A stretch of 64,000 nucleotides of DNA from an uncultured Bacteroidota bacterium (GTDB taxonomy: Bacteria; Bacteroidota; Bacteroidia; Bacteroidales; UBA12481), in the NCBI GenBank assembly GCA_903851365.1, contig CAINOB010000014.1, positions 56,008 through 120,007 on the forward strand. Reading direction: 5' to 3'. Positions 42,222-51,197 of this stretch are shown piece after piece. Numbering within the stretch: the first letter of the stretch is position 1; every line of letters starts with the position of its first letter. A model generated the notes under the pieces. The model was not told the DNA's origin and did not search any database. It saw nothing but the letters and a program-made list of their open reading frames with translations. Both the position numbers and the translations under genes were made by a program.

Positions 42222-43362
42222 GAGCAGAGTGGCCATCGTGGCTTGTCCGGATTATGATCCCGCAAGGGTTGAGGAGGCGCTAAAAAAGGGCGTCGACTTA
42301 CTTGGAGGATTAGGGCAATTTGTAAAATCAGGAGAGAAAGTTCTGATCAAGCCCAACTTGCTGATGTCAAAGGAACCGTCAAAAGTGGTGACTACTCATC
42401 CATCTGTTTTTCGAGGGGTGATCCGACTTTTTCAGAATGCCGGAATGGATATATGTTATGGCGATAGTCCCGCTGTGGGGTCAACGCGGGCAGTGGCAAA
42501 AAAGGCCGGACTGCTTGATATTGCTGAGGAATTAAATGTTCCTGAAGCAGATATGGTTACGCGTGTTGATGTGCCTTTTCCGAACGGTAACCTGGTAAAG
42601 AACTTTATTATTGCCAAAGGGGTGGTGGATTCCGATGCGCTGATTTCCGTATCAAAACTGAAAACACATGCCCTCACCCGAATTACCGGAGCGGTAAAAA
42701 ACCAGTTCGGGTGCATTCCGGGATTGCTGAAATCGGAGTTCCACGGAAAAATGACCGATGATCAGGTATTTTCCCGTATGCTGGTGGATTTAACCCTGCT
42801 GCTGAAACCACGGTTGTTTATTATGGACGCCATAATAGGCATGGAAGGCAACGGACCGGCCAGTGGAACACCCAGAAACATTGGGCTGATCCTTGTATCC
42901 GACGATCCGATAGCCCTTGATGCTACAGTTTGTTACCTTATCGGTTTAAAACCCGAGTTAGTACCAACTATTATCTGGGGTGAAAAACTGGGATTGGGTA
43001 ATTATCATGATATCGAATGGATAGGGGAATCGCCTGATCAGTGGATACAGCAAGGGTTTAAAGTTAACCGGTCGACTGGTTCCACTGCCCGGACGGGTTC
43101 ATCGAAATTCACCCCGCTGGCACGTAATTTCATCATTCCAAAACCGGTGATCGATCCGGATAAATGCACCCGGTGCGGGCAATGTGTGGATATCTGTCCT
43201 GTAAGACCAAAAGCACTGGCGTTTCCTGCAGAAAACAACAGGAAGATTCCGGAATACAATTATTCCGATTGTATCCGTTGCTATTGCTGTCACGAGACAT
43301 GCCCAACAGGTGCGATTCATATTAAAGTTCCGCTGGCCGGAAGACTAATTCACTCCAAATGA
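42208..43362 (+). CDS. DUF362 protein with two C-terminal 4Fe-4S clusters
   Basis: The 384-residue protein has a DUF362 domain (about residues 1-290; VLIKPNLLMSKEPSKVVTTHPSV, SVSKLKTHALTRITGAVKNQFGCIPG, MDAIIGMEGNGPASGTPRNIGLIL). A bacterial ferredoxin pair follows: CTRCGQCVDICPV and CIRCYCCHETCPT, spaced for two 4Fe-4S clusters. DUF362 proteins are common in anaerobes and have no settled function; electron transfer to an unknown substrate is likely. It is coupled to the HEAT-like gene upstream (14-base overlap) and the methyltransferase downstream (4-base overlap). Confidence 0.88.
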   Translation: MKLNKSRVAIVACPDYDPARVEEALKKGVDLLGGLGQFVKSGEKVLIKPNLLMSKEPSKVVTTHPSVFRGVIRLFQNAGMDICYGDSPAVGSTRAVAKKAGLLDIAEELNVPEADMVTRVDVPFPNGNLVKNFIIAKGVVDSDALISVSKLKTHALTRITGAVKNQFGCIPGLLKSEFHGKMTDDQVFSRMLVDLTLLLKPRLFIMDAIIGMEGNGPASGTPRNIGLILVSDDPIALDATVCYLIGLKPELVPTIIWGEKLGLGNYHDIEWIGESPDQWIQQGFKVNRSTGSTARTGSSKFTPLARNFIIPKPVIDPDKCTRCGQCVDICPVRPKALAFPAENNRKIPEYNYSDCIRCYCCHETCPTGAIHIKVPLAGRLIHSK

Positions 43363-44144
43363 TTACAAAACAATCCTTTACAAGGTTTCTGCGAGTTGTC
43401 GGGCTCATGCAGATATCTGATTATTTCCGATATCTCTGGTTAAGGAGAAAAAACCGGTCACACAACCAGGCCTTTCGCAAGATGCATCCCAATGTTGTCT
43501 TTCCACCGGATTACCTGATGTATGAGAGTTTTCAGCTCGACTATGAAAGATATTATATCAATGGCAAGAAAACTGCTGAATGGCTGATCGCCCTGGTGCA
43601 AAAGCATAAAAACCTACATGGTGCCAGTATCCTCGACTGGGGTTGCGGTCCGGCCAGAGTGATCCGGCATTTTCCGGGATTGATTGAAAAGGGGGCCTTT
43701 TATGGTACCGATTATAACAGGGAATCAATTTCGTGGTGTGCGGCGAATTTCACGGATATTTATTTTCATACCAACGACCTGATGCCTGGATTGGTTTACG
43801 AAAAAGAAATGTTCGATCTGGTTTACGGCATTTCCATTTTTACCCATCTGTCGGAGGAGGCTCACGAAGCCTGGCTGAATGAGCTGATACGGGTGTTGAA
43901 ACCCGGCGGCATATTATTTATTACCCTTCATGGGAATTCATTTCGCGAAAAGCTCAGCCTGGCAGAACAACTGCGTTTTGATGCTGATGAACTGGTTCTC
44001 CGTGGCCAGGTAACGGAAGGTCATCGAACATTTACTGCTTTTCACCCGGAAAAATGGGTGCGTATCTGGACCCTCGGCCTGACGGTTCTCGAGCACATTC
44101 CCGGAGTGAACGGTGCGCAGGATGTGTGGATACTGAGGAAATGA
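43359..44144 (+). CDS. Class I SAM-dependent methyltransferase
   Basis: The 261-residue protein has a Rossmann methyltransferase domain after an N-terminal helical extension: motif I ASILDWGCGPARVIRHFP, YGTDYNRESISWC, DLVYGISIFTHLSEEAHEAWLNEL, and LKPGGILFITLHG. The substrate is unknown. It overlaps the DUF362 gene by four bases, so it probably acts with the iron-sulfur protein or simply shares its mRNA. Its stop lies five bases from the end of the convergent nucleotidase gene. Confidence 0.86.
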   Translation: MITKQSFTRFLRVVGLMQISDYFRYLWLRRKNRSHNQAFRKMHPNVVFPPDYLMYESFQLDYERYYINGKKTAEWLIALVQKHKNLHGASILDWGCGPARVIRHFPGLIEKGAFYGTDYNRESISWCAANFTDIYFHTNDLMPGLVYEKEMFDLVYGISIFTHLSEEAHEAWLNELIRVLKPGGILFITLHGNSFREKLSLAEQLRFDADELVLRGQVTEGHRTFTAFHPEKWVRIWTLGLTVLEHIPGVNGAQDVWILRK

Positions 44145-44148
44145 CGCG

Positions 44149-46071
44149 TTAGAAAATCATTAATACGGCACCCGCAATTACCGCGGCTACCAGAACCGCC
44201 GGGGCCACATTAATGCCATTCGTTCCCCTGAAACAAAGGACAGGATTCAGCGAAGCCCTCGTTTGAGAGGAAGACTGAATGGTTCTGTATTTTTCAGGCA
44301 TATCCGGTATCCCGTTGCCATTGCGGTCAGGCAGTTGCGAAGCATAGGTCAATAAGCCGGCCCATTCCTTGGCTTCCTGAATTCCAGGTGTTTTCGGATC
44401 GCGATCGATACGTGTTTGAGAAAAATCAGTTACCGGCGTGCCATCAGCCATTTTTGGCACCACTTTTAACAGTCCCTTGGTGCTTGATTTGATGATACCG
44501 AAAAACTTCATAATATAATTGTTGGCCACAACACCGTAGAGCTTGTCGGGGTTTTTATCCAGATCGATTTTCCGATATCCGTCTTTGTCATTTCCCAGTT
44601 CGATTTCATAGATCCGGTCGAGCGGCATGCGCATCGTATTGATCTTAAAATGAACGCCAGACCAGTAGGGGAAGTAGTCGGATGATGTATTTTTGGCGAT
44701 GAGCATAGCTTCGAGTATGTTTTTCAGCTCACGGCCGGTGACATAGGATTTACACATGGAATATCCCATCGAACCGTCGATATCACTCATGCCGAGAGGA
44801 AGGATCTGGAATAGATCGGCGGGTAATTGCCTGCCTGATTTTCCTACAAGTATTTCATCGCGAACCAGACCGGCACTAACCAGGACGACATCGGTACGGT
44901 CGGGGGCGATCTGACGAACATAATTATAAAGGGCATCTGCAAGAAATGGCCCGAGAGTTGAAGTAGCCAGGTTAGTCTGCTGGTTGAACCTTACGTCGAA
45001 AGCATTCTCCAGGACCGGTTTGTTTATCTTAAAATCATATCCGGCGAATAGATCATTACCGATAAGTTCCTCCTGATCGCGGACCATGCGTTCGACAACG
45101 GGGTCACCCGGGATATGATCATCAACCGGGATCAGTTGGCCGGAAAGCACTTTTACGCCCCCGGGGGTTTTCTCAATTTCGAGTTTGCCGACATATCGCC
45201 CTTCTGATCCCGCCTGGACAATGGGTATATTATTGACAATGAGTGGTTTTGTAACAACGGAGTGACTATGTCCCGATATGATGACATCAATACCCGGCAC
45301 TTGCTGAGCCAGAATAACATCCTCACCCTGCCACCCCTTTTCAGGGTCCATCACCAATCCGGAATGCGACAGGCAGATAACCAGATCAACTTTTTCTTGT
45401 TCTCTGAGCAGGCTTGTATATTTTTTGGCAGCCTGGATTTGTTCAGTAAACCTTACCGGTTTCGCGTTGGGGGAAACATGGTCTGCTTCGACTCCCATCA
45501 GTGCGAAGAATCCTATTTTCAAGCCATTACGGACCAAAATCCGGTAGGGTTTAATGAGGCCGGAGGTAAACAGGGCTTCCAGACTGTCATCTTTTGTGCT
45601 GGTCGGATCGAAAATGATGTTCGAAAGCAGGAGTCCCGGTATAGGTTTTTCGGCAGATTTCGATAGAATTTTTGCCAGTTCCTGCGGTCCGAAATCGAAC
45701 TCGTGATTTCCGATTGAAACCAGGTCATAACCCATTTTCTGCATCAGCCTGAGCTGAAAGCCTGTTTTTGCTTCGGCTGTCTGGAAAATGGTTCCCATCA
45801 GGAAATCACCGGCATCAAGGACAAGAAGGGATTCGGGCTGTTTATTCCGGTATCCGGATATTATCGAGGCAATGCGTGAAAAGCCGCCGATCGTTTGATC
45901 ATCATTGGTTGTGAGAGGGGTGTAGTCGGTTTCAGGGCCAAAACCCAGGAGCCGGGAATGCAAATCATTGGTGTGTAATATGGTGATCTTTTGGGCTATT
46001 GAAAGTTGAGTGGAGATGAGCAAGATACAGAAGAAGGTTAGTTTGCGTAGCATCGGTAATTGGTGTTTCAT
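44149..46071 (-). CDS. Exported 5'-nucleotidase/metallophosphatase (UshA-type)
   Basis: The 640-residue protein has a signal peptide (LTFFCILLISTQLSIAQ), a calcineurin-like metallophosphatase domain (TILHTNDLHSRLL, DAGDFLMGT, IGNHEFDFGP, ISGHSHSVV) and a C-terminal 5'-nucleotidase domain (VLVSAGLVRDEILVG, LPADLFQILPLGMSDIDG, GVHFKINTMR). A short segment PDRNGNGIPDMPEKYR looks like a calcium-binding loop, and the C-terminus ends in a hydrophobic helix (NVAPAVLVAAVIAGAVLMIF) that may anchor the protein. It should hydrolyse nucleotides outside the cytoplasm. Its ATG follows the stop of the oxidoreductase gene directly. Confidence 0.9.
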   Translation of the reverse strand: MKHQLPMLRKLTFFCILLISTQLSIAQKITILHTNDLHSRLLGFGPETDYTPLTTNDDQTIGGFSRIASIISGYRNKQPESLLVLDAGDFLMGTIFQTAEAKTGFQLRLMQKMGYDLVSIGNHEFDFGPQELAKILSKSAEKPIPGLLLSNIIFDPTSTKDDSLEALFTSGLIKPYRILVRNGLKIGFFALMGVEADHVSPNAKPVRFTEQIQAAKKYTSLLREQEKVDLVICLSHSGLVMDPEKGWQGEDVILAQQVPGIDVIISGHSHSVVTKPLIVNNIPIVQAGSEGRYVGKLEIEKTPGGVKVLSGQLIPVDDHIPGDPVVERMVRDQEELIGNDLFAGYDFKINKPVLENAFDVRFNQQTNLATSTLGPFLADALYNYVRQIAPDRTDVVLVSAGLVRDEILVGKSGRQLPADLFQILPLGMSDIDGSMGYSMCKSYVTGRELKNILEAMLIAKNTSSDYFPYWSGVHFKINTMRMPLDRIYEIELGNDKDGYRKIDLDKNPDKLYGVVANNYIMKFFGIIKSSTKGLLKVVPKMADGTPVTDFSQTRIDRDPKTPGIQEAKEWAGLLTYASQLPDRNGNGIPDMPEKYRTIQSSSQTRASLNPVLCFRGTNGINVAPAVLVAAVIAGAVLMIF

Positions 46072-47409
46072 TTATAATTTAGGTTCCCATCCATGCTGAT
46101 ATTCGCGACCCCAGAGTTTATTGGCCCCCCGATCGTCGAGAATATGTCCGTTGGCAGGATCGATATTCAGGGTACGCCCGGAGCGCAGCGAAATATTCCC
46201 CAGCTGGCAGAGCAAAACCGATTTCTGTCCTTCGGTAACGGGCGCATTGAGCTTTTCTTTTCCCCGGATCGATTCGATGAAATTTTTGCAATGGTCGTCA
46301 CCCAAACCCGGATCAGTGGTATTCAAAACATCTAAAGGTTTTGGGGCATTTTTATTATCGACTGATTTAATCAATTTGGCATCCGCATCAAAAACTTCGT
46401 ATGATGTTGTTTTATAAATGATTGAGCCTTTGGTGCCATAAAAGGCGCAGCCACGAGTCGCTTTATACTGATCATATATATTGCAAGAACGGCCTTCCCA
46501 GGTAATAGTTCTGCCTCCGTCGAATTCGATCATAATATTTTGGGTATCAGGTGCCTGCCAGTCGTCAACACCTTTAAAATGGTACCGTCCGCCCAAAGAA
46601 GAAACCTTGGTCGGATATTCCAGCCCCATCACCCAGCGACACATATCTATTTCATGTGTTCCATTGTTAAGTGCTTCACCTGTACCCCAGTTCCAGAACC
46701 AATGCCAGTTATACGGATGGATATTATCGCGGTAGGCAACCCTTGGAGCGGGTCCCTGCCACAGATCCCAATTAAGGTATTCGGGCACTGCGATTTCTTT
46801 ACCAAACCCGATCGGATCGCGCTTGTTGGTATAGAATGCGTGTCCCATATATACATTACCGATAATGCCCTCTTTTACTTCTTTGACCAGTGTTTGCGGT
46901 ACACTCATCGATCTGCGCTGTGAACCCATCTGGATAAGTTTTCCGTATTTCTTAAAAGCCTCGGTCAGGAGTTCGCCTTCGTGTGGATTATGGCTGCACG
47001 GTTTTTCAACATAAACGTGCTTGCCAGCCTGCACGGCCAAAATGGCCATCGGTGCATGCCAGTGATCAGGTGTGGCAATGAAAACGCCATCTATTTCCTT
47101 GTCTTCCAAAACCTTACGAAAATCGCCTGATGCTATTGGTTTCGATCCCTGCTTTTTCTCGATGGAAGCAATTGCCGGGGCAAGGTACCGGCTGTCCACA
47201 TCAACAACATATTTAATAGTGACATTTGGCAATGAGGCAAAAGTTTCAGCCAGGTTAAGGCCACGGCTGCGTATTCCGATTCCTGCAAGTACGACTTTTT
47301 CCGAGGGTGGATTTTTGAGAAAGGAGCCAAAGGATTTTCCGGCAACTAAAACGCCTGCTCCGGCGATGCCGCCGGTTTTGAGGAATGATCTGCGGTTCAG
47401 TGATGACAT
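46072..47409 (-). CDS. Gfo/Idh/MocA-family oxidoreductase with Tat signal
   Basis: The 445-residue protein starts with a twin-arginine signal (NRRSFLKTGGIAGAGVLVAG) and continues with an NAD(P)-binding Rossmann domain (VVLAGIGIRSRGLN, FIATPDHWHAPMAILAVQAGKHVYVEKPCSHNPHE, where the EKP motif is catalytic). The C-terminal substrate domain holds HWFWNWGTGEALNNGTHEIDMCRWVMG. Tat export of such enzymes is frequent in Bacteroidota, where folding with cofactor precedes export; some relatives are glycosidase-like GH109 proteins. The substrate is unknown. It is directly followed by the nucleotidase gene with no gap. Confidence 0.88.
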   Translation of the reverse strand: MSSLNRRSFLKTGGIAGAGVLVAGKSFGSFLKNPPSEKVVLAGIGIRSRGLNLAETFASLPNVTIKYVVDVDSRYLAPAIASIEKKQGSKPIASGDFRKVLEDKEIDGVFIATPDHWHAPMAILAVQAGKHVYVEKPCSHNPHEGELLTEAFKKYGKLIQMGSQRRSMSVPQTLVKEVKEGIIGNVYMGHAFYTNKRDPIGFGKEIAVPEYLNWDLWQGPAPRVAYRDNIHPYNWHWFWNWGTGEALNNGTHEIDMCRWVMGLEYPTKVSSLGGRYHFKGVDDWQAPDTQNIMIEFDGGRTITWEGRSCNIYDQYKATRGCAFYGTKGSIIYKTTSYEVFDADAKLIKSVDNKNAPKPLDVLNTTDPGLGDDHCKNFIESIRGKEKLNAPVTEGQKSVLLCQLGNISLRSGRTLNIDPANGHILDDRGANKLWGREYQHGWEPKL

Positions 47410-47493
47410 AGTTGTTATAATGTTGTTGACATATGGTTTTAAAAATAGGCTTTTTTGTTCATTTGCATCAAAAAGTTACACAACCGCAAAAAC

Positions 47494-48141
47494 ATGTTCC
47501 AGGCACTGATATTCGACTTAGATGGATTACTGATTGATTCTGAGACGCTTTACCGAAAAATCTCCATTAAAATGGCGGATGACCTGGGAAAAACTTTGCC
47601 AGACGATATCTGGGCCAAACAAATGGGCCGTTCGCCTATCGAATCATTGGAGATTTTTCGCACAGAGCTGGGTATTACAAATTATACAGCTCAGGAACTT
47701 GTTGATCTCCGCAATGATATCATGAAGGAAGCTTTTCAAAACGACTTACAGATCATGCCTGGAGCCATGGAGATTATCCATGCTCTTCATGGAAGGATTC
47801 GGATGGCGATTGCCACAGGTTCACCCCGTGAATTAATGGAGATCGCTATTTCGCGTCTTGGCTTAAACGGATATTTCGAATTCTTGCTGCCATCCGACGA
47901 TCTTGTTTTAGGCAAGCCGGATCCGGAAATTTATCTGAGAACCATTAGTGCACTTGGATTGAGCCCTGAGGAATGCATTGTACTGGAAGATTCATCCAAT
48001 GGAGCACTGGCAGGGCACAGGGCGGGGTGCTATGTAATTGCCGTTCCGAGTATATATACTAAATATCAGGATTTTAGCTTTGCAAATTTCATTGCCGAAG
48101 ACTTGTTTGACGCCAAAGTCTTAATCGAAGAGTTAAATTAG
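47494..48141 (+). CDS. HAD-superfamily phosphatase, beta-phosphoglucomutase-like
   Basis: The 215-residue protein shows the HAD motifs: motif I FDLDGLLIDSE, motif II ATGSPRE, the motif III Lys in VLGKPDPEIYL, and motif IV VLEDSSNGALAG, with a helical cap between I and II (C1 type). Such proteins act as sugar phosphatases or phosphoglucomutases in the cytosol. ATG 47494 was chosen because it opens MFQALIFDLDG; an in-frame ATG at 47455 adds 13 basic residues with no family support. It stands alone, divergent from the Gfo/Idh/MocA gene and convergent with the small secreted protein. Confidence 0.88.
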   Translation: MFQALIFDLDGLLIDSETLYRKISIKMADDLGKTLPDDIWAKQMGRSPIESLEIFRTELGITNYTAQELVDLRNDIMKEAFQNDLQIMPGAMEIIHALHGRIRMAIATGSPRELMEIAISRLGLNGYFEFLLPSDDLVLGKPDPEIYLRTISALGLSPEECIVLEDSSNGALAGHRAGCYVIAVPSIYTKYQDFSFANFIAEDLFDAKVLIEELN

Positions 48142-48160
48142 TGAGTCGTAGCCGAACCTC

Positions 48161-48676
48161 TTACTTCCTCTTCCGGTAGATTCCGTCCCAGAGAATCACG
48201 AAATCCTGTCCGCCATCCTTTGATTGTTCCCAAACCTGACGAACGGTACCGTCGGTATTGGCATACCAGGTCATTTTATTGATTATCCGATTATTTTTAT
48301 CATCCTGGAATTCGTCGCCTATCATGGTCATTTTATGGTCCTTAAAGGTTCCTTTTACAACCACTGATACGCCATCGCTACCAATCCATACATGTTTCCA
48401 CTTCTTATCGTTCTTATCGAAATAGTTGTAGCTGGAGCCCGTATGTGAACTTACGACTGATTTCCAGTTTTCACGAAGGATGCAATCACTTTCGATTTTT
48501 GTGATTTTATTAAAGCCAACCATCTCAGCATTAGAATATACCACCCAGTCGCCGATCCAAAAATCGAACTGCTTATATTCCTCACTGCAACAATCACAAG
48601 GCACATCACCGCTTTGCGCAAAACCCGAAATACCGGAAAGCAAGAATAGGACTGAAAAAAGTTTAAGGACCTTCAT
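48161..48676 (-). CDS. Secreted DUF1579-like protein
   Basis: The 171-residue protein has a signal peptide (MKVLKLFSVLFLLSGISGFAQ) and then CDCCSEEYKQFDFWIGDWVVYS, a CxCC motif followed by the QFDFWIGDW signature of DUF1579-like lipocalin-fold proteins. The rest is a beta barrel (ILRENWKSVVSSHTGSSYNYFD, WYANTDGTVRQVWEQSKDGG). The function is unknown. A minus-strand -7 element at 48681-48688 lies only four bases before its ATG, so the transcript would be leaderless or nearly so. It converges on the HAD gene. Confidence 0.8.
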   Translation of the reverse strand: MKVLKLFSVLFLLSGISGFAQSGDVPCDCCSEEYKQFDFWIGDWVVYSNAEMVGFNKITKIESDCILRENWKSVVSSHTGSSYNYFDKNDKKWKHVWIGSDGVSVVVKGTFKDHKMTMIGDEFQDDKNNRIINKMTWYANTDGTVRQVWEQSKDGGQDFVILWDGIYRKRK

Positions 48677-48680
48677 AATA

Positions 48681-48688
48681 CAAAAGTA
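48681..48688 (-). promoter_or_regulatory. -7 element beside the DUF1579-like start codon
   Basis: The minus strand reads TACTTTTG, then TATT and ATG. It matches TAnnTTTG. No TTTG was found at the -33 position. Confidence 0.5.
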
Positions 48689-48806
48689 ACGCTCGATTGA
48701 GGTAATAAATACCGAAGCAAAAATTCTATCCTCTCACTTATTATTTTGTTTACGCATTTGCGCCAATAATACGACTATTTTTACAAAAACATCAAATTTC
48801 ACAGCT

Positions 48807-50483
48807 GTGTCGGAAAAATGGCTACGTGCCGCGACCATAGGAAGTATCTGGGCATCGATTGAAATTATCATCGGAAGTTTCCTGCACAATCTGAAATTAC
48901 CCCTTGCCGGTTCAATTCTATCCTTTTTTGCAGTGGTACTAATAGTCTCCTTTTTAAGACTCTGGCCTCAGAAGGGGATCATATGGAGAGCAGGTTTGAT
49001 TTGTGCTCTTATGAAATCGATTTCTCCAAGTGCCGTGATTCTTGGCCCTATGACAGGGATTATGCTGGAAGGCATGCTGATGGAGCTTGGTTTAATCATT
49101 TTAGGGGTAAACCCGGCAGGAATGGTGCTCGGTGGAATGCTCGCCGTATTGAGTGCCTTATTCCATAAAGCTTTGAATCTATTGATTCTTTATGGCGCCA
49201 ACTTTGCGGATCTGCTGAATCGCCTGGTTTTATACGCTGCCAAACAATTAAAAGTGGAGACAGTTGATGGGGTGGATATCCTTATTTTTCTGGCGGTTAT
49301 CTATCTGATTGCCGGAGCACTGGCAGCACTGACTGGTATCAGGCTGTCGCGGCAAATTAGTATGGATAAAAGTCGGGTCGGAGGTTTCAGCCAAAACCCG
49401 GAACAGGTTAACCGGCTTTTCAGCCTGAGTGAACGCCAGTCCTATTCTGTTTTTCTTTTGGTGGGCCATATAATCGTTCTTACCATCCTTCTTTTAGGAA
49501 TGAATCTGTTAAAGGTCCAATTTTGGGTTTTGCCCGTAGCTGCTTATCTGGTTTTTTGCCTGATCCGTTATAAGCGGGCGCTTCGGCAATTGATGAAGCC
49601 CAGATTCTGGATACAGATGGTTCTTATCACTTTCTTTTCAACCATCTTGCTCCAATCAGTCGCCACACATCACTGGTTCGACCGTTCAGGCTTTGAAGCC
49701 GGTATCATGATGAACCTTAGAGCATTCCTTATTCTCACTGCTTTTACTGCGATTAGTACCGAATTGAAGAATCCTCTGGTTAAAGCATTGATCTTCAGGA
49801 AAGGGTTTGCAAACCTGTATAAATCTGTTTCGCTGGCGTTTTCAGTTTTACCCGGCATGATGACCCTTGCCACGGAAAACGGAAAGTCGGGTAGAGCATT
49901 CCGGTCTGTCATCAAGGGTTACCTAATGCGTGCAGAGGTAATATATGAACAATTTAAGGATCTTCAGGCTTCATTACCAGATATCACAATAATTGCAGGA
50001 GACCGTGAAGAAGGGAAAACAGCCTTTTTAATGAAAATGGTTGAGGACTTGATTGCCGGCGGGAAAAAGGTATCTGGATTTTATGCTATCGGAATTCATG
50101 ATTCAGAAGGTAAAAGGAAGGGTTTCTTGATAAGGAATATTGCAACCGGCGAGGAGGCCGAATTTTGTATTTCCAATGGGAGCCCGAACTGGGAAAAGGT
50201 CGGGCGGTTTCAAATCAACCCGGTCGGACTGGCAAAGGGGTATGAATGGATGGCTCAAGCAAAGGTTACTGGTAGTGATATCCTGGTTATCGACGAGTTA
50301 GGTCCGTTGGAAATGTCGGGCAAGGGGTGGTCGGATCTCATCGGAAAGATTCTTCAGGAATATCCCAGGCCAATGATCTGGACCGTCAGGCGAAGTCTGG
50401 CGGAGAAAATGGCGGTGCGGTGGAATGTTGGCAAGGTCGACATTATCTTCCTGAAAGAAAAAGCAAAGTTGGCAACTCTATAG
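48807..50483 (+). CDS. Polytopic membrane protein fused to a THEP1-type NTPase
   Basis: The 558-residue protein begins at GTG 48807. Residues about 7-175 are hydrophobic (AATIGSIWASIEIIIGSFL, WRAGLICALMKSISPSAVILGPMTGIMLEG) and resemble small ECF-type substrate-binding components. Residues about 215-375 form a second membrane region (VGHIIVLTILLLGMNLL, FWIQMVLITFFSTILLQS, MMNLRAFLILTAFTAI) that recalls ECF transmembrane T components. Residues 392-558 are a THEP1/NTPCR-like NTPase: Walker A GDREEGKT (398-405), VSGFYAIGIHDSEGKRKGF, VGRFQINPVG, Walker B ILVIDELGPLEM (492-503). Fusion of all three would make a one-gene energised transporter or sensor. The family assignments of the membrane parts are inference. 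Its last five codons and stop come from a REP palindrome. Confidence 0.72.
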   Translation: MSEKWLRAATIGSIWASIEIIIGSFLHNLKLPLAGSILSFFAVVLIVSFLRLWPQKGIIWRAGLICALMKSISPSAVILGPMTGIMLEGMLMELGLIILGVNPAGMVLGGMLAVLSALFHKALNLLILYGANFADLLNRLVLYAAKQLKVETVDGVDILIFLAVIYLIAGALAALTGIRLSRQISMDKSRVGGFSQNPEQVNRLFSLSERQSYSVFLLVGHIIVLTILLLGMNLLKVQFWVLPVAAYLVFCLIRYKRALRQLMKPRFWIQMVLITFFSTILLQSVATHHWFDRSGFEAGIMMNLRAFLILTAFTAISTELKNPLVKALIFRKGFANLYKSVSLAFSVLPGMMTLATENGKSGRAFRSVIKGYLMRAEVIYEQFKDLQASLPDITIIAGDREEGKTAFLMKMVEDLIAGGKKVSGFYAIGIHDSEGKRKGFLIRNIATGEEAEFCISNGSPNWEKVGRFQINPVGLAKGYEWMAQAKVTGSDILVIDELGPLEMSGKGWSDLIGKILQEYPRPMIWTVRRSLAEKMAVRWNVGKVDIIFLKEKAKLATL

Positions 50484-50496
50484 AGTTGCCAACTTT
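50465..50496. repeat. Perfect 32-bp palindrome (REP-like), also the end of the fusion gene
   Basis: The sequence centred on CTCTATAGAG is its own reverse complement over 32 bases, with arms AAAGTTGGCAACTC and GAGTTGCCAACTTT. It supplies the last five codons and the TAG stop (50481-50483) of the membrane-NTPase gene and lies nine bases from the stop of the RAYT gene on the other strand. It may act as a bidirectional terminator. The same arm unit occurs near the RAYT start (51198-51227). Confidence 0.85.
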
Positions 50497-50504
50497 CTGA
50501 ACGG

Positions 50505-51125
50505 TCAGTCAGCCTCTTCTAACATATATTGCTCTATATTAGTGATATCCTGTGGTTTTCGATGACACTGTTTGAAGGTGATTGTCGAATCAAACCAGCT
50601 CAGAACTTCGTTTTTTGATATCGGTGATGGGTTAATTGAGAAATAATTGTGGTAAGATGACCAGGGATAGTCTTTTAGATTTGTTGCAATTCCATGATGT
50701 ACCGGATTCCTGTGTATGTAGATTACAAGGTCTTTAAAGTATTGCAGACTATCTACGTGTTTCCTGCAGAATGGTTTTTCCATTAATCCTCCTTTCCTTT
50801 TTTCTTGGATATTATAGGCTCTTGAATAGGCAATAAAGAAATTTGCAAACTGTCTTGACGGATTGAGCTTTTGTAACTTGCCAACTTCCATTGTAGTTGC
50901 CAACTTATCAAAAATTTCCTTTAGCGTTTTTATCCGGACCATAAAATGGAAATGGTTCTTCATTAATACCCAAGAATACGTATCTGCAATTGGGCCAATA
51001 CGTTCAAAGTACAATTTAAGAAAATACTCATAGTTTTTCTCGGTGTGAAAGATGTTCATCTTATTGACACCGCGATTGTAGATATGGTAAACTTTACCAT
51101 ACTGGAGTGGCTCGATCTTGCTCAT
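50505..51125 (-). CDS. REP-associated tyrosine transposase (RAYT, Y1_Tnp family)
   Basis: The 206-residue protein belongs to the IS200/RAYT single-strand transposase superfamily: YGKVYHIYNRGVNKMNIF, the HUH motif in LMKNHFHFMVRI (HFH), then a C-terminal IYIHRNPVHHGIATNLKDYPWSSYH segment with the conserved HxNP and W-S-S-Y marks. The candidate nucleophile Tyr lies before the IHRNP motif. RAYTs act on REP palindromes, and such palindromes flank this gene (50465-50496, 51198-51227), with two further partial units inside it (50876-50887, 50895-50906). It is a domesticated rather than self-mobile type, with no insertion-sequence ends. Confidence 0.9.
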   Translation of the reverse strand: MSKIEPLQYGKVYHIYNRGVNKMNIFHTEKNYEYFLKLYFERIGPIADTYSWVLMKNHFHFMVRIKTLKEIFDKLATTMEVGKLQKLNPSRQFANFFIAYSRAYNIQEKRKGGLMEKPFCRKHVDSLQYFKDLVIYIHRNPVHHGIATNLKDYPWSSYHNYFSINPSPISKNEVLSWFDSTITFKQCHRKPQDITNIEQYMLEEAD

Positions 51126-51197
51126 AACATATAATAATTTAGTTGAGGATTAATTACATACTATAGATGCGATTCATTTAGCCAAATGGAAAAAAAC

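Noticed and set aside
48807..50483. Ordinary ABC ATPase attached to membrane domains
   Set aside because: No ABC signature LSGGQ was seen; the motifs match THEP1/NTPCR instead.
50505..51125. Complete IS200/IS605 insertion sequence
   Set aside because: No TnpB gene and no typical ends; flanking REP palindromes indicate a RAYT.
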